This document shows positions 1 through 6,891 of a DNA stretch of 7,498 nt, piece after piece. Under the pieces are notes generated by a model. The model saw only the letters and a list, made by a program, of their open reading frames with translations, made no database searches and was not told the DNA's origin. A program made the translations under genes and the position numbers. This stretch comes from Clostridia bacterium. GTDB taxonomy: Bacteria > Bacillota > Clostridia > Christensenellales > Aristaeellaceae. Each line of letters begins with the position of its first letter. Positions within the stretch are counted from its first letter, which is position 1. Location: NCBI GenBank assembly GCA_016295665.1, contig JAEDKS010000119.1:1-7498 (forward strand), given 5' to 3'.

Positions 1-728
1 GCAAGGGCTACATCTTCCTGCTCATCAAGGTTATGTACCGGGTCATCGGCATGGACGTGATTCTGGACACGGGCATTCTGAACGTGCTGTTCATCTTCGC
101 GCTGCTGGCGATGGTCATGGGCTCGGTGTCCGCCATCCGGCAGAACGACATCCGCCGGATGATCGCCTTCTCCTCGGTGGCGCAGATCGGCTACATCTAC
201 ATGGGCATCGGTCTGGGCACGGAGATGGGCATGATGGCGGCGCTGTTCCATGTGTTCACCCACTCGGTGTGCAAGTCCATGCTGTTCCTGGCGGCGGGCG
301 GCCTGGCGGACGCCTCGGGCAACAGCAAGGTGTTCCGGGATCTGAGGGGCAGCGGCTGGAGAGCGCCGGTGGCGGGCGTGGCCTTCACGGTGGGCGCGCT
401 GAGCATGGTGGGCTTCCCGTTCCTGGGCGGCTTCTGCAGCAAGCTGAACTTCGCCCTGGCGGCGATGGAGGTGGACGAGGTGCATCAGCTGCTGGTGCTG
501 GTGGTGCTCATCATCTCCACCTGGCTGAACACCATCTATTTCCTGCGCACCGTGGTCACGCTGTACCGCAAGCCGGCGGAGGGCGTGATCTACCCGGTGG
601 AGAAGGGCCGGCGCGGCTTCTGCTACAACGCGGCGCTGGTGTGCTTCTGCGCGGTGAACATCGCGCTGGGCCTGTTCTCCCAGGGGATCATCTCGGCGAT
701 TACCGAAGGGCTGAAGCTGTTCGGCTGA
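1..728 (+). CDS. Antiporter-like proton-conducting membrane subunit (NuoN/MrpD/HyfB type), 5'-truncated
   Basis: The reading frame is open from the first complete codon (AAG at 3-5) to TGA at 726-728, so this is the last 241 residues of a protein that began upstream; full members of the family run to about 490-500 aa. It is a polytopic inner-membrane channel subunit expected to move H+ or Na+ in a complex I-like or Mrp-like assembly. The window opens at the Thr/Lys-Gly position typical of TM8 (KGYIFLLIKV). Then come the R-R-x-x-A-[FY]-S-S-V-x-Q-I-G-Y loop and helix, the TM10 motif FHVFTHSVCKSMLF with its Lys codon at 273-275, and the TM12 motif GGFCSKLNF with its Lys codon at 441-443. The last helix ends near the C-terminus. 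It is the first of four consecutive related genes and is followed by a 54-base gap. The superfamily assignment is firm; which complex it serves is not decided by this fragment. Confidence 0.9.
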   Translation, partial: KGYIFLLIKVMYRVIGMDVILDTGILNVLFIFALLAMVMGSVSAIRQNDIRRMIAFSSVAQIGYIYMGIGLGTEMGMMAALFHVFTHSVCKSMLFLAAGGLADASGNSKVFRDLRGSGWRAPVAGVAFTVGALSMVGFPFLGGFCSKLNFALAAMEVDEVHQLLVLVVLIISTWLNTIYFLRTVVTLYRKPAEGVIYPVEKGRRGFCYNAALVCFCAVNIALGLFSQGIISAITEGLKLFG

Positions 729-769
729 CGCGGCACGGGCTCCTTGCCCGCATCTTTGCTCCCGTGAAT

Positions 770-774
770 GGAGG
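770..774 (+). promoter_or_regulatory. Ribosome binding site that fixes the start of the second pump gene
   Basis: GGAGG lies 8 bases before ATG 783. An in-frame ATG at 768 overlaps this Shine-Dalgarno sequence and has no comparable site of its own, so translation should begin at 783. The 783 start also gives a hydrophobic N-terminus (MIGSWYLLLP) like those of the neighbouring paralogues. Confidence 0.8.
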
Positions 775-782
775 TTTCGGAC

Positions 783-2348
783 ATGATCGGCTCCTGGTAT
801 CTGCTTCTTCCGCTGCTGCTGCCGCTGGCAGGCGGGCTGGCGGTGGCGTTTGTCGGGCCGCTGGCGGATGCGCGCCGGCGCAACGCGGTGACGATGGCGG
901 TGTTGCTGCTCAGTGCGCTGTCGGTGGTGCCGGTGCTGCTGCAGGGCGAAATGCGCCTGACGCTGTTTACCCTCTCGGACAACCTGCCCATTCTGCTGCG
1001 CACGGATGCCATCAGCCGCCTGTTCGCGGGGCTGATGGCGCTGGTCTGGGCGGCGGTGGGCCTCTACTCCTTCCGCTACATGGCGGAGGAGGGCCACGGC
1101 AGGCGGTTCTACGCCTTCTACCTCTGCACCCTGTCGGCGCTGATGGGCCTGTGCTTCGCGGGCACCATCATCACCTACTACATGTTCTATGAGCTGATGA
1201 CCCTGCTCACCGTGCCGCTGGTCATGCACGAGATGGACAAGGCGGCGGTGGCGGCGGGCATCAAGTACCTGATCTACTCGGTGATTGGCGCGTCGCTGGT
1301 GCTGCTGGGGGTCATGCTGCTCTCCCCGTATCTGGACAGCCTGACCTTTGCCGTCGGTGGCAGCCTGAACCTGGAGAAGGCCGCCGGGCATGAGGGCACG
1401 GTGCTGACCGCCGCCGGGCTGATGCTGCTGGGCTTCGGCGCGAAGGCGGGCATGTTCCCGCTGCACGGCTGGCTGCCCACGGCCCACCCCGCGGCCCCGG
1501 CACCCGCCTCGGCGGTGCTGTCGGGCATCATCACCAAGGCGGGCGTGCTGGGCATCCTGCGGGTGCTCTACCAGCTGGTGGGCGCGGGCTTCCTGCGGGG
1601 CACCTGGGTGCAGACGGTGCTGATGGTGCTGTCCCTGTTCACGGTGTTCATGGGGTCGCTGCTGGCCTGGCGGGAAAATGTGCTGAAGAAGCGCCTGGCC
1701 TGGTCCACGGTCAGTCAGGTGAGCTATGTGGTGTTCGGCCTGTCCACGCTGCATCCCGTGGGGCTGGTGGGCGCGCTGCTGCACGTGGTGGCCCATGCCC
1801 TCATCAAGAACACGCTGTTCCTGTCCGCCGGCGCCGTCATTCACCGCACCGGCAAAACCCGGGTGGAGGAGCTGGACGGCATTGGGCGGCAGATGCCCGT
1901 GACGCTGTGGTGCTTCACCCTGGCGTCGGTGGGGCTGGTGGGCATTCCGCCCTGCCTGGGCTTCGTGAGCAAGTGGTACCTGGCCCAGGGCGCGCTGGCG
2001 ATGGACGGGGTGCCGGGCTGGCTGTGCTGGGCTGGCCCGGCGGTGCTGCTCGTGTCGGCGCTGCTGACGGCGGCGTACCTGTTCCCGGTGTCCATCCGCG
2101 CCTTCTTCCCCGGCGAGGCGTCCCCCGCGCACCCGGAGCGCCGGGAGGCCTCCCCGGGCATGCTGGGGCCGCTGGTGGCGCTGTGCGCCCTGTCGGTAGT
2201 GCTGGGCATGGCTCCCGGCGCGCTGACGGGGGTGGGCGAATCCATCGCGGAGGACGTGATGCCCCCGGTGTCCATGGCGATGGAGGAAACTGTCGATCTG
2301 ACCGAGACGCTTCCGGACACGGAAGCGGTTGTCGAGCCTGAGGGATAA
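783..2348 (+). CDS. Antiporter-like proton-conducting membrane subunit (MrpD/NuoM/HyfB type)
   Basis: A 521-aa polytopic membrane protein of the Proton_antipo_M superfamily. Channel residues can be placed by motif: TM5 Glu137 (FYELMTLLTVPLV), TM7 Lys221 (GFGAKAGMFPLHGWLP), the H-P-A-A-P-A-P-A-S segment at 235-243, TM8 Lys252 (GIITKAGVLG), TM10 His334/His338/Lys342 (LHVVAHALIKNTLFL) and TM12 Lys397 (GFVSKWYLAQG). All the lysines and the Glu needed for proton transfer in this family are present, so it should be an active channel. The form of TM7-TM8 is that of MrpD/HyfB rather than NuoL. ATG 783 was chosen over ATG 768 because of the GGAGG at 770-774. After the last helix (about 460-480) comes a roughly 38-residue tail with 11 Asp/Glu and no Lys/Arg, not typical of the family; its codons (ACT, CTT, GTT, CCT) are less G/C-ending than the gene body. 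It is third from the end of the operon, with 12 bases to the next gene. The exact complex is uncertain. Confidence 0.92.
   Translation: MIGSWYLLLPLLLPLAGGLAVAFVGPLADARRRNAVTMAVLLLSALSVVPVLLQGEMRLTLFTLSDNLPILLRTDAISRLFAGLMALVWAAVGLYSFRYMAEEGHGRRFYAFYLCTLSALMGLCFAGTIITYYMFYELMTLLTVPLVMHEMDKAAVAAGIKYLIYSVIGASLVLLGVMLLSPYLDSLTFAVGGSLNLEKAAGHEGTVLTAAGLMLLGFGAKAGMFPLHGWLPTAHPAAPAPASAVLSGIITKAGVLGILRVLYQLVGAGFLRGTWVQTVLMVLSLFTVFMGSLLAWRENVLKKRLAWSTVSQVSYVVFGLSTLHPVGLVGALLHVVAHALIKNTLFLSAGAVIHRTGKTRVEELDGIGRQMPVTLWCFTLASVGLVGIPPCLGFVSKWYLAQGALAMDGVPGWLCWAGPAVLLVSALLTAAYLFPVSIRAFFPGEASPAHPERREASPGMLGPLVALCALSVVLGMAPGALTGVGESIAEDVMPPVSMAMEETVDLTETLPDTEAVVEPEG
2308..2327 (+). repeat. Perfect 8-bp hairpin just before the stop codon of the second pump gene
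   Basis: CGCTTCCG (2308-2315) and CGGAAGCG (2320-2327) are exact inverse complements around the 4-base loop GACA. The stem ends 18 bases before the TAA and 19 bases before the Shine-Dalgarno sequence of the following gene. No T-tract follows, so it is not an intrinsic terminator. A role in mRNA stability, processing or tuning of the next gene is possible but inferred. Confidence 0.5.
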
Positions 2349-2354
2349 GGAGGT
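2347..2354 (+). promoter_or_regulatory. Consensus ribosome binding site overlapping the upstream stop codon
   Basis: AAGGAGGT begins within the TAA stop (2346-2348) of the preceding gene and sits 6 bases before ATG 2361. This is a full match to the anti-Shine-Dalgarno complement, and its overlap with the stop suggests coupled translation of the two genes. Confidence 0.85.
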
Positions 2355-2360
2355 GGGCGT

Positions 2361-3836
2361 ATGCTGCTGTATCTGACGCTGCTGCTGCCCCTGCTGGGCG
2401 GCGCGGTGCTGCCCCTGTTTCACTTTCGCACGGTGAAGAAGCGGGCCATCTATGTGGAGAGCGTGGTATGCCTGACCTCCGTGCTGGTCTGGGTGCTGCT
2501 GCTGACGCGGCAGAACACCGCCTACCCGCTCTACACCCTCATGGACGGCCTGACCCTGACCTTCCGGGTGGACGGCCTGAGCTGCGTGTTCGCGGGGCTG
2601 GTGTCGCTGCTCTGGCCCCTGGCGTCCCTCTACGGCTTCGAGTACATGACCCACGAGGAGCGCCCCAACCACTTCTTCGCCTTCTACACCATGAGCTATG
2701 CGGTGACGCTGGCGGTGGCGCTGTCGGGGAGCCTGTTCACGCTCTACGTGTTCTACGAGTGCCTGACGCTCATCACCCTGCCGCTGGTGACCCACAAGCA
2801 GGACAGCGCCTCGGCCCGGGCGGGCCGGAAGTACCTGACCTTCTCCATCACCGGCGCGGCGATGGCCTTCGTGGCGCTGGTGTTCGTCCACCACTACGGA
2901 CACGGCACGGACTTCGTGCTGGGCGGCGTGCTGGACGCGGCGGAGGTGGCGGGTCACGAGACGCTGCTGCGGTGGATGTTCCTGCTGGCCTTCGTGGGCT
3001 TCGGCACGAAGGCGGCGGTGTTCCCGATGTACGCCTGGCTCCCGGCGGCATCCGTGGCGCCCACCCCGGTCACGGCGCTGCTCCATGCGGTGGCGGTGGT
3101 CAACACCGGCGCCTTTGCGGTGCTGCGGGTGATCTACTACTCCTTCGGCACGGACTTCCTGCGGGGAGGGGCGCCGCAGGCCATCGCGCTGGTGCTGGCC
3201 TGCGTGACCATCGTGTTCGGCTCGGGCATGGCGGTGAAGGAGCAGCACTTCAAGCGCCGCCTGGCCTATTCCACGGTGTCCAACCTGAGCTATATGCTGC
3301 TGGGCGCGGCCCTGATGACCCCGGACGGCATGGTGGGCAGCCTGAGCCACCTCATCATCCACGGCGTGATGAAGATCACCCTGTTCTACTGTGCCGGCGC
3401 GGTGCTGGTGCGCACAGGAAGGGAGTATGTGCAGGATCTGCGGGGCTACAGCCGCCTGATGCCCAAAACCTGCGCGGTCTACACGCTGGCGGCGGCGGCG
3501 CTGGTGGGCACGCCGCCCCTGTGCGGCTTCGTGAGCAAGTGGAACCTGCTGACCGCCGCCTCCTCGGCGGGGGGCTGGATGGGCATCATGGCGATGGTGG
3601 CGCTGATCGTGTCGGCGGTGCTGACGGCGGTCTACGCGCTGGGCCCGGCGTTCCTGATGTACTTCCGCCCGCTGAACGCGGAGCTCGCCGCGCAGGTCGG
3701 CGGGGAGAAGCGGGATCCCGGCTGGATGATGCTCCTGCCCTTCGGGGTGCTGGCGGTGGCGATGGTGGTGCTGGGCCTGTGGTCGCAGCCCCTCATCGCC
3801 TTCCTGCGCAGCGTGGCCCTGGGCTCCATATTCTGA
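2361..3836 (+). CDS. Antiporter-like proton-conducting membrane subunit (NuoL/MrpA-like in TM7-TM8)
   Basis: A 491-aa polytopic membrane protein, of usual length for one Proton_antipo_M domain. Seen in sequence: TM5 Glu133 (FYECLTLITLPLV), TM7 Lys217 (GFGTKAAVFPMYAWLP), TM10 His330/His334/Lys338 (SHLIIHGVMKITLFY) and TM12 Lys393 (GFVSKWNLL). TM7-TM8 differ from both complete neighbours: instead of H-P-x-A-P-A-P-A-S...TK-x-G, the segment at 231-250 reads A-P-T-P-V-T-A-L-L-H-A...N-T-G. This resembles the P-T-P-V-S-A-x-[IL]-H segment of NuoL and MrpA. The TM8 position that is Lys in MrpA and in the neighbours is Asn248 here (codon 3102-3104), while His242 matches the NuoL TM8 His. The protein lacks the long C-terminal arm of NuoL and the MrpB-like domain of MrpA. 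The start is fixed by a perfect Shine-Dalgarno; 7 bases separate its stop from the next start. Superfamily certain, subtype by motif comparison only. Confidence 0.92.
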   Translation: MLLYLTLLLPLLGGAVLPLFHFRTVKKRAIYVESVVCLTSVLVWVLLLTRQNTAYPLYTLMDGLTLTFRVDGLSCVFAGLVSLLWPLASLYGFEYMTHEERPNHFFAFYTMSYAVTLAVALSGSLFTLYVFYECLTLITLPLVTHKQDSASARAGRKYLTFSITGAAMAFVALVFVHHYGHGTDFVLGGVLDAAEVAGHETLLRWMFLLAFVGFGTKAAVFPMYAWLPAASVAPTPVTALLHAVAVVNTGAFAVLRVIYYSFGTDFLRGGAPQAIALVLACVTIVFGSGMAVKEQHFKRRLAYSTVSNLSYMLLGAALMTPDGMVGSLSHLIIHGVMKITLFYCAGAVLVRTGREYVQDLRGYSRLMPKTCAVYTLAAAALVGTPPLCGFVSKWNLLTAASSAGGWMGIMAMVALIVSAVLTAVYALGPAFLMYFRPLNAELAAQVGGEKRDPGWMMLLPFGVLAVAMVVLGLWSQPLIAFLRSVALGSIF

Positions 3837-3843
3837 GGAAAGG
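3835..3843 (+). promoter_or_regulatory. Ribosome binding site of the last pump gene, overlapping the upstream stop
   Basis: GAGGA starts inside the TGA stop (3834-3836) and is followed by AAGG directly before ATG 3844; GAGG lies 5 bases from that ATG. In-frame ATGs at 3859 and 3862 would give a start closer to the hydrophobic N-termini of the paralogues but lie too far from this site. Start 3844 is therefore preferred, with some doubt. Confidence 0.6.
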
Positions 3844-5916
3844 ATGGGTGATCGCGAAATGATGCTGCCGCTGCTTGTTTTCGGGCCGATGGTGTGCGCG
3901 CCCATCTGCTATGCTCTGGGGAAGGGGAGCAAAGCCCTGCGCGCCGCGCTGATGGCGGCGGTGGGGGTGCTGGCCTTCGCCGGGTGCCTGACGCTGTGGG
4001 GCCGGGAGACGGCCTTCGCGCTGCCGGGCTTCTGCGGGCTGGGGCTGAGCCTCCGCGCCGACGGCTTCCGCAGCCTGTACGCCACGGTGGCGGCGTTCAT
4101 GTGGATGATGACCGGGCTGTTCTCCCCGGAGTACTTCGCCCATTACCATCACCGCGGACGCTACTGCTTCTTCAATCTGATGACCTTAGGGGCGACCCTG
4201 GGGGTGTTCCTCTCCGATGACCTGTTCACCACCTTCATCTTCTTCGAGGTCATGTCCCTGACCAGCTACGCCTGGGTCGCCCACGAGGAGACCCCTGCCG
4301 CCCTCCGCGCCGCCGGCACCTATCTGGCGGTGGCGGTCATCGGCGGCCTGACCACGCTGATGGGCCTGTTCCTGCTCTACGCCGATCTGGGCACCCTGTC
4401 CTTCACCGGGCTGCGGGAGGCCATCGGAGCGCTGGACGCGGTGCCCGTGCGGCTGAGGGTGGCGTCCTGGCTGGTGCTGGTGGGCTTTGCCGCCAAGGCG
4501 GGCCTGTACCCGCTGCACATCTGGCTGCCCAAGGCGCATCCGGTGGCCCCGGCCCCGGCCTCGGCGCTGCTGTCGGGCATCCTGACCAAGAGCGGCGTGT
4601 TCGGCGTCATCGTGCTGTGCGCCTTCGTGTGCCGGGGCGACGCGGACTTCGGCAACGGGCTGCTGGTGCTGTCCGCCGTCACCATGGTGCTGGGCGCGGT
4701 GCTGGCGCTGTTCTCGGTGGATCTGAAGCGGACGCTGGCCTGCTCCTCCATGAGCCAGATCGGCTTCATCTGCGTGGGCCTGTCCATGTCGGTGCTGCTG
4801 GGCGAGGAGGGCGGCCTGGCGGCCTGGGGCGCGGTGGAGCACATGGTGAACCACTCCCTCATCAAGCTGTGCCTGTTCCTGTGCGCCGGCGTGGTGTTCA
4901 TGAACCTGCACCGGCTGAACCTGAACGACATTCGCGGCTACGGGCGCAAAAAGCCCCTGCTGCACCTGTGCTTCCTGCTGGGGGCGCTGTCCATCGCCTG
5001 CATTCCGCCCCTGGGCAGCGGATACGCCTCCAAGAGCCTGTTACACGAGGGCATCCTGGAGTACATCGCCCACCTGCAGGCGGCGGGGCTGACCTGGTGG
5101 CCCTACCGGCTGCTGGAGGTGCTGTTCCTGCTCTCCGGCGGGCTGACGGTGGCCTACATGCTGAAGCTGTACATCTGCCTGTTCTGGGAGCGCAACGCCG
5201 ACGAGAAGCGGCAGGCGGAATTTGACGCGCAGCGCCGCTGCATGAACCCGCTGACCGCCGGTGTGCTGCTGGTGACCTCGCTGGTGCTGCCGCTGCTGGG
5301 GGCGATGCCGGAGCGTCTGCTGACGCCGCTGGCGGCCCGCTCCGCCGCCTTCCTGGGGCAGGCGGCCCCCACGGCCCCCATCGCCTACTTCTCCCTGGAG
5401 AACCTGCAGGGTGCGCTCATCTCCATCGCCGTGGGCGCGGCGGTGTACCTGCTGATCGTGCGCCCGCTGCTGATGACGGGGGAGAAGGGGCACCGGGTCT
5501 ACGCGGATCGCTGGCCCTCGAAGCTGGATCTGGAAAGCGGCCTGTACCGGCCCGTGCTGCTGAAGGCGCTGCCGGCGGTGTGCTGCCTGGTGGTGCGCCT
5601 GCTCTCGGAGCTGCCGGAGCATCTGGCGCTGTGGCTGAGAAACGGCATCCTGCGGAAGAAAACCGCGCCGAAGCCCGTCCCGGTGGGCACGCGCTTCACC
5701 TACGCCTGTGGGCGCTTCGCGGACGCCGTGGCGGCCTTCCTGAACGCCACGGTCTGCAAGCGGGCCCCCATCCGCACGGACTTCGAGTACGTCCTTGACG
5801 CCTCCTGGAACGTGACGGTGCAGAGCCTGACCCGGGTGTTCCGGAGCATCTCCTTCGGCCTGCTCCTGCTGGGCATCGGCCTGCTGCTGACCTGCGTGTA
5901 CCTGCTGACGAGATAG
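3844..5916 (+). CDS. Long antiporter-like proton-conducting subunit with C-terminal extension (HyfB/MrpD core, NuoL-like length)
   Basis: A 690-aa membrane protein whose first ~490 residues are a Proton_antipo_M core: TM5 Glu135 (FFEVMSLTSYAWV), TM7 Lys218 (AAKAGLYPLHIWLP), His232-Pro-Val-Ala-Pro-Ala-Pro-Ala-Ser, TM8 Lys249 (LTKSGVFGV), TM10 His333/His337/Lys341 (MVNHSLIKLCLFL) and TM12 Lys397 (GYASKSLLHEG). After the core come a helix at about 520-541, a ~125-residue mostly amphipathic stretch (W-P-S-K-L-D-L-E-x-x-L-Y-R-P at 557-570, basic segment R-K-K-T-A-P-K-P near 604-611) and a final helix at about 670-688. The order late helix, long connecting stretch, last helix is that of NuoL, whose arm braces the neighbouring antiporter subunits; equivalence is inferred, and the prolines at 609-613 argue against one unbroken helix. 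It lies 7 bases after the previous gene and closes the operon before a strong terminator. The start at 3844 has a fair ribosome site; 3859 or 3862 are alternatives. Probable distal pump subunit. Confidence 0.9.
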   Translation: MGDREMMLPLLVFGPMVCAPICYALGKGSKALRAALMAAVGVLAFAGCLTLWGRETAFALPGFCGLGLSLRADGFRSLYATVAAFMWMMTGLFSPEYFAHYHHRGRYCFFNLMTLGATLGVFLSDDLFTTFIFFEVMSLTSYAWVAHEETPAALRAAGTYLAVAVIGGLTTLMGLFLLYADLGTLSFTGLREAIGALDAVPVRLRVASWLVLVGFAAKAGLYPLHIWLPKAHPVAPAPASALLSGILTKSGVFGVIVLCAFVCRGDADFGNGLLVLSAVTMVLGAVLALFSVDLKRTLACSSMSQIGFICVGLSMSVLLGEEGGLAAWGAVEHMVNHSLIKLCLFLCAGVVFMNLHRLNLNDIRGYGRKKPLLHLCFLLGALSIACIPPLGSGYASKSLLHEGILEYIAHLQAAGLTWWPYRLLEVLFLLSGGLTVAYMLKLYICLFWERNADEKRQAEFDAQRRCMNPLTAGVLLVTSLVLPLLGAMPERLLTPLAARSAAFLGQAAPTAPIAYFSLENLQGALISIAVGAAVYLLIVRPLLMTGEKGHRVYADRWPSKLDLESGLYRPVLLKALPAVCCLVVRLLSELPEHLALWLRNGILRKKTAPKPVPVGTRFTYACGRFADAVAAFLNATVCKRAPIRTDFEYVLDASWNVTVQSLTRVFRSISFGLLLLGIGLLLTCVYLLTR

Positions 5917-5920
5917 ATGT

Positions 5921-5956
5921 GAAAAGAGGACTGGCTGGTGTGTCAGTCCTCTTTTC
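5921..5956. terminator. Bidirectional intrinsic terminator between convergent genes
   Basis: GAAAAGAGGACTG (5921-5933) and CAGTCCTCTTTTC (5944-5956) are a perfect 13-bp inverted repeat around the 10-base loop GCTGGTGTGT. The right arm carries TTTT for + strand transcripts and the left arm's AAAA becomes TTTT on the - strand. It starts 4 bases after the stop of the + strand operon and ends 18 bases from the stop of the - strand gene, so one structure can end both. The T-tract is short and lies within the stem, which may make it less efficient than a classical terminator. Confidence 0.85.
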
Positions 5957-5974
5957 CTATCCGCTGTCCCCCCT

Positions 5975-6877
5975 TCACGCCCCGCCGCTGTCCAGCAGGC
6001 GCAGCTGCCGGTTTGCGGTCAGGATCATCACCAGCGCCATGAGGAGGATGATGAGGCAGACCGCGCCGCCGGTGAGGCCGGTGAGCAGCTGCCGGGTCAG
6101 GTCGTCGCCCGAGCCGAACTCGGTGAGCATGGCGGTCTCCAGCGAGAGCATGGACACCAGCGCGGCAGCCAGGCTGATGGCCTTGGTGGCGGAGAGCACC
6201 GGGGAGCCCTGACGGCGGAGCTTCACCAGGTTGACGCAGGCGGAGGCCACGGCGCAGAAGGTGTAGATCGCCATGACGTAGATCAGCGAGCCGGGGTAGT
6301 GGAAGGTGCGGTTCTGCCGGAGCACCAGCACGATCACGCCCATCAGCGCCAGGTTCATCAGCGCCATCACGATGCCGCAGGCGCGGCAGCGCCGGTACTC
6401 CGCCCGCAGGTTCGCGCCGACGGGCACCCGGCGGAGGTAGTGGGCCAGCAGGCAGCGCATGCACAGCAGGAACAGGTAGTAGATGCCCAGGGTGATGAGC
6501 CACACCGACCCGTACCGGATGCCGGAGACGAGCTTGAACACCGCGTAGAGCAGGTTCAGCAGCAGCGACAGGTACAGGGACAGGTGGCTCTTGAACAGGA
6601 GGTCGGTGCGGTAGCGGCGCACCAGGGGCTGCCGGTTCACGGCGGGGAGCAGCACGTACTGCCCCCAGCGCTGCAGCGCGACGCAGAGAATCACCAGCGA
6701 GTAGGCCGAGAAGGAGTAGATGAGGTAGACGATGGGGGAGTCCTGCAGGAGGCCTTGACCGAGCACGGGCACCAGCAGCGCCGCCGAGGATGCCGAGCAC
6801 AGCAGTACCACCAGCCAGCCGGGGTACAGAGCCCGGCGCAGCAGCGCCCTGCAGCGCTCCGGGGAAAAGCGATTCAT
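5975..6877 (-). CDS. Conserved-looking multi-pass membrane protein of unknown function
   Basis: A 300-aa protein with about eight hydrophobic segments, roughly at 20-40, 48-69, 99-117, 124-145, 167-187, 197-219, 228-251 and 268-288. There is no soluble domain beyond short basic loops (R-R-Y-R-T-D near 87-92, H-Y-L-R-R near 146-150). A C-x-x-C pair (Cys164, Cys167) sits in a basic stretch just before the fifth segment. Other distinctive segments are SPIVYLIYSFSAYSLVI and ATKAISLAAALVSMLSLETA. It resembles hypothetical membrane proteins I associate with Clostridia, but I cannot name a family or a function and none is claimed. ATG at 6877 is supported by AGGAGGG 7 bases upstream. It converges on the pump operon, shares its terminator, and lies downstream of the 122-aa gene with a 188-base gap, so it may have its own promoter. 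No sequence feature links it to ion pumping. Confidence 0.8.
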   Translation of the reverse strand: MNRFSPERCRALLRRALYPGWLVVLLCSASSAALLVPVLGQGLLQDSPIVYLIYSFSAYSLVILCVALQRWGQYVLLPAVNRQPLVRRYRTDLLFKSHLSLYLSLLLNLLYAVFKLVSGIRYGSVWLITLGIYYLFLLCMRCLLAHYLRRVPVGANLRAEYRRCRACGIVMALMNLALMGVIVLVLRQNRTFHYPGSLIYVMAIYTFCAVASACVNLVKLRRQGSPVLSATKAISLAAALVSMLSLETAMLTEFGSGDDLTRQLLTGLTGGAVCLIILLMALVMILTANRQLRLLDSGGA

Positions 6878-6884
6878 GGGGGAT

Positions 6885-6891
6885 CCCTCCT
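6885..6891 (-). promoter_or_regulatory. Ribosome binding site of the 300-aa membrane protein gene
   Basis: On the - strand AGGAGGG lies 7 bases before the ATG ending at 6877. This strong site fixes the start and rules out the longer overlapping frame in another register. Confidence 0.8.

Noticed and set aside
736..750. CGGGC-TCCTT-GCCCG hairpin in the gap after the first pump gene, as a possible terminator
   Set aside because: Only 5 bp of stem and no T-tract, in the middle of what looks like one operon.
4186..4965. A 259-codon open frame on the - strand opposite the 690-aa pump gene, with other long frames at 2468-3862 (+) and 269-1192 (+)
   Set aside because: These overlap strongly supported genes and encode Gln/His/Arg- or Gly/Ala/Arg-rich nonsense. 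They are expected by-products of GC-rich coding DNA.
5921..5956. The inverted repeat as the end of an insertion sequence
   Set aside because: No transposase, no second copy and no target duplication are visible; its position between two converging stop codons fits a terminator.
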